Shown here: piece by piece, positions 60,713 to 64,000 of the stretch
Layout: each line of letters starts with the position of its first letter
How positions within the stretch are numbered: position 1 is the stretch's first letter
DNA from: Fusibacter_A sp965140735
GTDB taxonomy: Bacteria; Bacillota; Clostridia; Peptostreptococcales; Acidaminobacteraceae
Reading direction: 5' to 3'
Length of the DNA: 64,000 bases
NCBI GenBank assembly: GCA_965140735.1
Contig: OZ223306.1
Coordinates: 3,782,001 to 3,846,000 of the forward strand
Position numbers and translations under genes: made by a program
Notes under the pieces: model-generated
Databases searched by the model: none
The model's input: only the letters and a program-made list of their open reading frames with translations
What the model was told of the DNA's origin: nothing

Positions 60713-62608
60713 GTGAAAAATATTATTATTGGAACAGCAGGACATATAGATCACGGTAAAACGGCTTTAATACGTGCACTTACAGGGATTGAGACGGACC
60801 GTCTTCAGGAAGAAAAAAAGAGAGGTATTACCATTGATTTGGGGTTTGCCTATTTAGAGTTGCCTGATGGTGAACGCGCTGGGATTATAGATGTACCTGG
60901 GCATGAAAAGTTCATCAAAAACATGCTTGCAGGTGTCGGGGGCATTGACATGGTTTTACTTGTTATTGCCGCTGATGAAGGTGTCATGCCACAAACTGAA
61001 GAACACTTGAATATCCTCTCTATTTTGCAAATTAAGAAGGGGATCATCGTTTTAACAAAGACAGATTTGGTCGACGAAGAATGGCTTGAAATGATTCAAG
61101 GTGATATCCGAACTTATGTAAAAGATACTTTTTTAGAAGATGCTCCTATTGTGCCAGTATCAGCTATAAAAGGGATAGGTGTGGATGTCTTAAAGCAAGA
61201 AATCTATAAGATCGCTCAAGAGATAACGTCAAAAGATATCAGTGCAGCTGTTAGAATTCCAATAGATCGAGTTTTTACAGTGGGCGGGTTTGGAACTGTT
61301 ATTACAGGCACACAAGTAGAGGGTACTTTAGCTGTCGGTGATGTTTTAAATATTTATCCCTATGAAAAGCTCACAAAGGTTAAAAATATTCAAATGCATG
61401 GTAATAACGTCGAAAAAGCCTATGCTGGTCAAAGGGTTGCCATCAACTTGGCCAATGTGAAAACAGAAGATATTCACAGAGGAGATGTTCTCGCAAGGCA
61501 AGATTCTATGCAAGTGACGATGCTACTTGATGTCAAACTCAATTTACTTAAAAATGTGCCAAGAGAACTTAAAAATAGGGCCCGCATTAGATTTCATCAC
61601 GGGACAAGTGAAGTGCTTGGGCGCGTGATTTTGCTTGAAAAGGATAGCTTGAAAGCTGGAGAGAGCACTTATGCGCAACTTCGGTTAGAAGAGGCAGTGG
61701 CTTTAAAAGCTGGAGATCACTATGTTCTTAGGTTTTACTCTCCAATGGATACCATCGGTGGGGGCGTGGTACTAGATGCCAACCCATATAAACACAAGCG
61801 TTTTAGAGAAGATGTCTTAGAAGTTTTACAGGTTAAAGAAACAGGTGATTTTGAGTCCGTATTAGAGCAAAGTATTAAAAAATACAGTAGAGAATTGCAA
61901 CCCATAGATTTTATTGCCATCCAGTTGGGCAAAGAAAAATCTGAACTGCAACAAGGGCTTGAGATTTTACTCAAAGAGGAGATCATCATCCAAATTGCGG
62001 ATCAGGTCTATGTACATATGGATTTTATAGAGACACTCAGGCAAACCATAACCACACTTTTAATGCAGTATCATCAAAAAAATCCACTTAAAGCTGGGAT
62101 GGATAAAGAAGAATTTAGAAGTCGTGTCTTCAAAAAAGAACTGAGCAAGTTATCTGCTCAATTGATTCAATACTTTGCGGGTGAAAAAGTAATTGAAGTT
62201 AATCAAAATATTGTTGCGCTTGCAGGGTTTGAAATCACATTTACCGTGGAAGAGCAAAAATGCTTGGCCCTATTTGAAAAGCAATACCTTGAAAGTGCTT
62301 TTATGCCACCTTACATCGATGAGGTTATTAGGTCGTGTCCAAAGGGCATTAATGGACAATTGTTGATCCAAATTTTGATTGATCAATCTGTTCTCATCAA
62401 ATTGGATGCCCATATTTGTTTGCATCATCAAAAATTTGAAGAAGCACTTTCGAAAATAAAAGGTTATATACATGAAAATGGCAAAATGACTCTAGGTGAG
62501 TGCCGTGATATGCTGAGCACCTCTAGAAAATATGCAGTTCCAATTTTAGAGTATTTAGATCAGCAAAAGGTCACTAAAAAGATAGAGGATTACCGGATTT
62601 TAATTTGA
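60713..62608 (+). CDS. selB: Selenocysteine-specific elongation factor SelB
   Basis: SelB brings Sec-tRNA(Sec) to UGA codons marked by a SECIS hairpin. The 631-residue protein has an EF-Tu-like GTPase (GHIDHGKT near 9-16, DVPGHEKFIKN near 61-71, TKTDLVD near 116), EF-Tu-like beta domains and a C-terminal winged-helix region from about 375 that binds the SECIS RNA. It begins with GTG behind AGAGGTATC. Together with selA and the tRNA just downstream it forms a complete co-factor block apart from selD. Confidence 0.96.
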   Translation: MKNIIIGTAGHIDHGKTALIRALTGIETDRLQEEKKRGITIDLGFAYLELPDGERAGIIDVPGHEKFIKNMLAGVGGIDMVLLVIAADEGVMPQTEEHLNILSILQIKKGIIVLTKTDLVDEEWLEMIQGDIRTYVKDTFLEDAPIVPVSAIKGIGVDVLKQEIYKIAQEITSKDISAAVRIPIDRVFTVGGFGTVITGTQVEGTLAVGDVLNIYPYEKLTKVKNIQMHGNNVEKAYAGQRVAINLANVKTEDIHRGDVLARQDSMQVTMLLDVKLNLLKNVPRELKNRARIRFHHGTSEVLGRVILLEKDSLKAGESTYAQLRLEEAVALKAGDHYVLRFYSPMDTIGGGVVLDANPYKHKRFREDVLEVLQVKETGDFESVLEQSIKKYSRELQPIDFIAIQLGKEKSELQQGLEILLKEEIIIQIADQVYVHMDFIETLRQTITTLLMQYHQKNPLKAGMDKEEFRSRVFKKELSKLSAQLIQYFAGEKVIEVNQNIVALAGFEITFTVEEQKCLALFEKQYLESAFMPPYIDEVIRSCPKGINGQLLIQILIDQSVLIKLDAHICLHHQKFEEALSKIKGYIHENGKMTLGECRDMLSTSRKYAVPILEYLDQQKVTKKIEDYRILI

Positions 62609-62697
62609 TATATCAAAATTCAAAGGAGAATGTGTCTGGATTTGCGTTATAAAATGAGGTATAATGGAGTAATATTCGGTTATGGCTGATACATCTT

Positions 62698-62794
62698 GGG
62701 AGTGGATGGGTGCTGGTGTGCCCTCTGGTCTTCAAAACCAGTTTGAGTAGTTAAGAGCTGCTCAGGTGGGTTCGATTCCCACACATTTCCGCCA
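62698..62794 (+). tRNA. selC: Selenocysteine tRNA (anticodon TCA)
   Basis: A tRNA-Sec by every feature: anticodon TCA (62732-62734) in the loop CTTCAAA closed by CTGGT/ACCAG; a long 6-bp D stem (GGGTGC-TGGT-GTGCCC); a large variable arm (GAGTAG/CTGCTC, 6 bp); T arm GTGGG-TTCGATT-CCCAC; and an extended acceptor (GGGAGTGG with ACATTTCC) followed by encoded GCCA. In the acceptor, two pairs are G-U and the eighth is a G-A mismatch. A perfect -10 TATAAT lies at 62660-62665, so the gene has its own promoter 90 bases after selB. Confidence 0.95.
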
Positions 62795-62801
62795 ATCACA
62801 G

Positions 62802-62849
62802 AAAGGGATGTTGTAAATCTAGGAAATTAGATGTGTGACCCCTTTTTTT
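62802..62849 (+). terminator. Terminator of the tRNA-Sec gene
   Basis: AAAGGG ... CCCCTTTTTTT with ATCT/AGAT pairing inside, 8 bases after the tRNA. Confidence 0.85.
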
Positions 62850-62910
62850 ATACATTGATGCATTTGGGATTTAAAACATACCAATTGATATGCAGGTAGC
62901 ATTTCAATTA

Positions 62911-62957
62911 AAAAATGACTAGAGCAATTCTTTTCAGAATTATTCTAGTCATTTTTA
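62911..62957. terminator. Terminator of the SLC13-type gene
   Basis: AAAAATGACTAGAGCAATTCT and AGAATTATTCTAGTCATTTTT form a long, nearly perfect stem. It lies 38 bases after the stop of the minus-strand transporter. Confidence 0.9.
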
Positions 62958-62994
62958 TTTAGAGAATATTTTGCAGTAACCCTTTGTTATTTTA

Positions 62995-64000
62995 TTAGTA
63001 AAACGGGAAAATTGCCGGTAAAAAGAAGATGGCGATAATCGTTACTGCAATTGTCAAGGGGAGACCGGCCTTTAAATAGTCTTTCAATTGATAATTGCCG
63101 GGTCCCATAATAATTGTTTGAGCTGGAGAGGCCATTGGTGTCAATATTGAAGTACATCCAGCAATCATAACCCCCATGACCAAGGCACGAGGATCGACCC
63201 CTATTTTTGCACCTGCCGCAGAAACGAGAGGCACGAATATCATTATCGTGGCAAGGTTTGACATGATTTGAGTCAATACCAATGGCACGATGAAGAAAAC
63301 AGCCATAATAATATATGGATTGGTCGTATTGCCTAGCATTTTAATCATGAGATCTGCAACGACGTCGCCTGCACCCGTAATTTTAACCGCATCAGATAAT
63401 GCCAGAACTCCTGCAAATAAGAAGATAGTAGGCATGTGAATGGAGCCAAGTGCTTCTTTTTCGCTGAGGCTACCTGTTGCAACCAACAATGCCGCACCAA
63501 TAGTTGCGAGTATATACATGTCCAACCCGATCTGTTTCGCAAAGAATATAGATATGACGGTGGCAATAACTATGAGGATTGCGATTTTTTCCTTTGTACC
63601 GCTTAATGTCACCTTCTCTTTATTGGCAAAATTGTCAGTGAACTCTTCATTGGGATTATCAGGAAGTAATCGCCAACAGATAAACGAGACATAGAAAAGA
63701 GCTAAAATCAGGAATGGTATTCTTGCTATAGTGAAGGACCAGATTGAAAACGGTGTTGTACCGCCTGCTTTCATCATAATCTCACTGAAAGCCATATTGC
63801 TTGCGCCCTGTCCCAAGAAAGTCATTCCTGTTGCAATATTGGCAACAATCATCACCGGGAAGAGTATCTTTGAGCGGCTTAAATTGATTTCATTGGCAAC
63901 ACCGACGAGCAGTGGTAGCATAATCGCCGCCGTAGCAGTGGAGCTCGTCAATACAGAGAGAAGCCCTGCTGTAATGCTAGCGATAAAAATCAGCATTTTA
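62995..64000 (-). CDS. SLC13/DASS-type anion transporter, 5' end outside the window
   Basis: At least 334 residues of a polytopic transporter whose N-terminus lies beyond the right edge. The two hairpin-loop motifs of the divalent anion:Na+ symporter (DASS/SLC13) and related citrate-transporter-like families are present in this half: SVLTSSTATAAIMLPLL near the start and SNLATIMIFVPLV with ILTPMASPAQTIIMGPGNY near the C-terminus. It should move dicarboxylates, citrate, sulfate or a similar anion with sodium. The visible part has about nine helices with a cytosolic charged loop (NPNEEFTDNFANKEKV). Substrate cannot be assigned. Confidence 0.88.
   Translation of the reverse strand, partial: KMLIFIASITAGLLSVLTSSTATAAIMLPLLVGVANEINLSRSKILFPVMIVANIATGMTFLGQGASNMAFSEIMMKAGGTTPFSIWSFTIARIPFLILALFYVSFICWRLLPDNPNEEFTDNFANKEKVTLSGTKEKIAILIVIATVISIFFAKQIGLDMYILATIGAALLVATGSLSEKEALGSIHMPTIFLFAGVLALSDAVKITGAGDVVADLMIKMLGNTTNPYIIMAVFFIVPLVLTQIMSNLATIMIFVPLVSAAGAKIGVDPRALVMGVMIAGCTSILTPMASPAQTIIMGPGNYQLKDYLKAGLPLTIAVTIIAIFFLPAIFPFY

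Overview
The window is AT-rich DNA with strong GGAGG-type ribosome sites, frequent TTG/GTG starts, intrinsic terminators, S-layer-homology proteins, a sufCBDSU iron-sulfur operon, HydE, selenocysteine machinery and pyranopterin synthesis genes. This points to an anaerobic member of the Clostridia (low-GC Firmicutes). The exact genus cannot be fixed from the sequence alone; a Fusibacter-like relative would fit. No phage, IS element, CRISPR array or rRNA was seen.

Layout. 0-3.4 kb: the C-terminal four fifths of Lon, then a cysteine-desulfidase-type (UPF0597) gene. 3.6-12.9 kb: an O-antigen-ligase-like membrane protein and two paralogous giant secreted proteins built from cadherin-like beta-sandwich repeats, only the second with SLH anchors. 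12.9-21.7 kb: an HD-GYP sensor, a NapH-like ferredoxin and an OsmC protein divergent around a CsoR/CstR-like operator, a secreted ferritin-like protein, a glucosaminidase, a DUF362 ferredoxin, a small DnaX-tail-like protein, a DUF4153 membrane protein and a HAD phosphatase. 21.8-26.9 kb: sufCBDSU behind a Fur-like box. 27.1-29.3 kb: a ferritin-VIT1 iron/manganese transporter and two unknown genes. 29.4-32.8 kb: an NHL/Ig-like/SLH surface protein behind tandemly repeated consensus promoters. 33-38.3 kb: gamma carbonic anhydrase, a PAS-GAF membrane sensor, HydE behind a structured leader, Nudix and inositol-phosphatase-family genes. 38.5-44.5 kb: an alpha-glucan uptake operon (binding protein, two permeases, LacI regulator, MalQ). 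44.6-52.1 kb: a TetR regulator, two OPT oligopeptide transporters, a PqqD-like RRE protein, a small membrane protein and the dipeptidase PepD. 52.2-56.1 kb: diguanylate cyclase, a small secreted peptide, an acyltransferase and an AraC regulator. 56.4-62.8 kb: moaB/mogA, moaA, moaC and a MOSC gene, then selA, selB and tRNA-Sec. The right edge cuts an SLC13-type transporter.

How the genes work together. Several themes recur: cell-surface proteins plus c-di-GMP enzymes; metal and sulfur handling (suf, VIT1, ferritin-like, OsmC, NapH-like, CyuA); peptide and maltodextrin uptake; and cofactor supply for Mo/W and selenocysteine enzymes, none of which are encoded here. The parts that look least described are the OPT-RRE-PepD peptide block with its own regulatory sites, the structured leader with an apparent pseudoknot and terminator ahead of hydE, the three-fold 31-bp promoter repeat, and the three helically phased sites upstream of cyuA. 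All regulatory sites were found by eye and their regulators are inferred.
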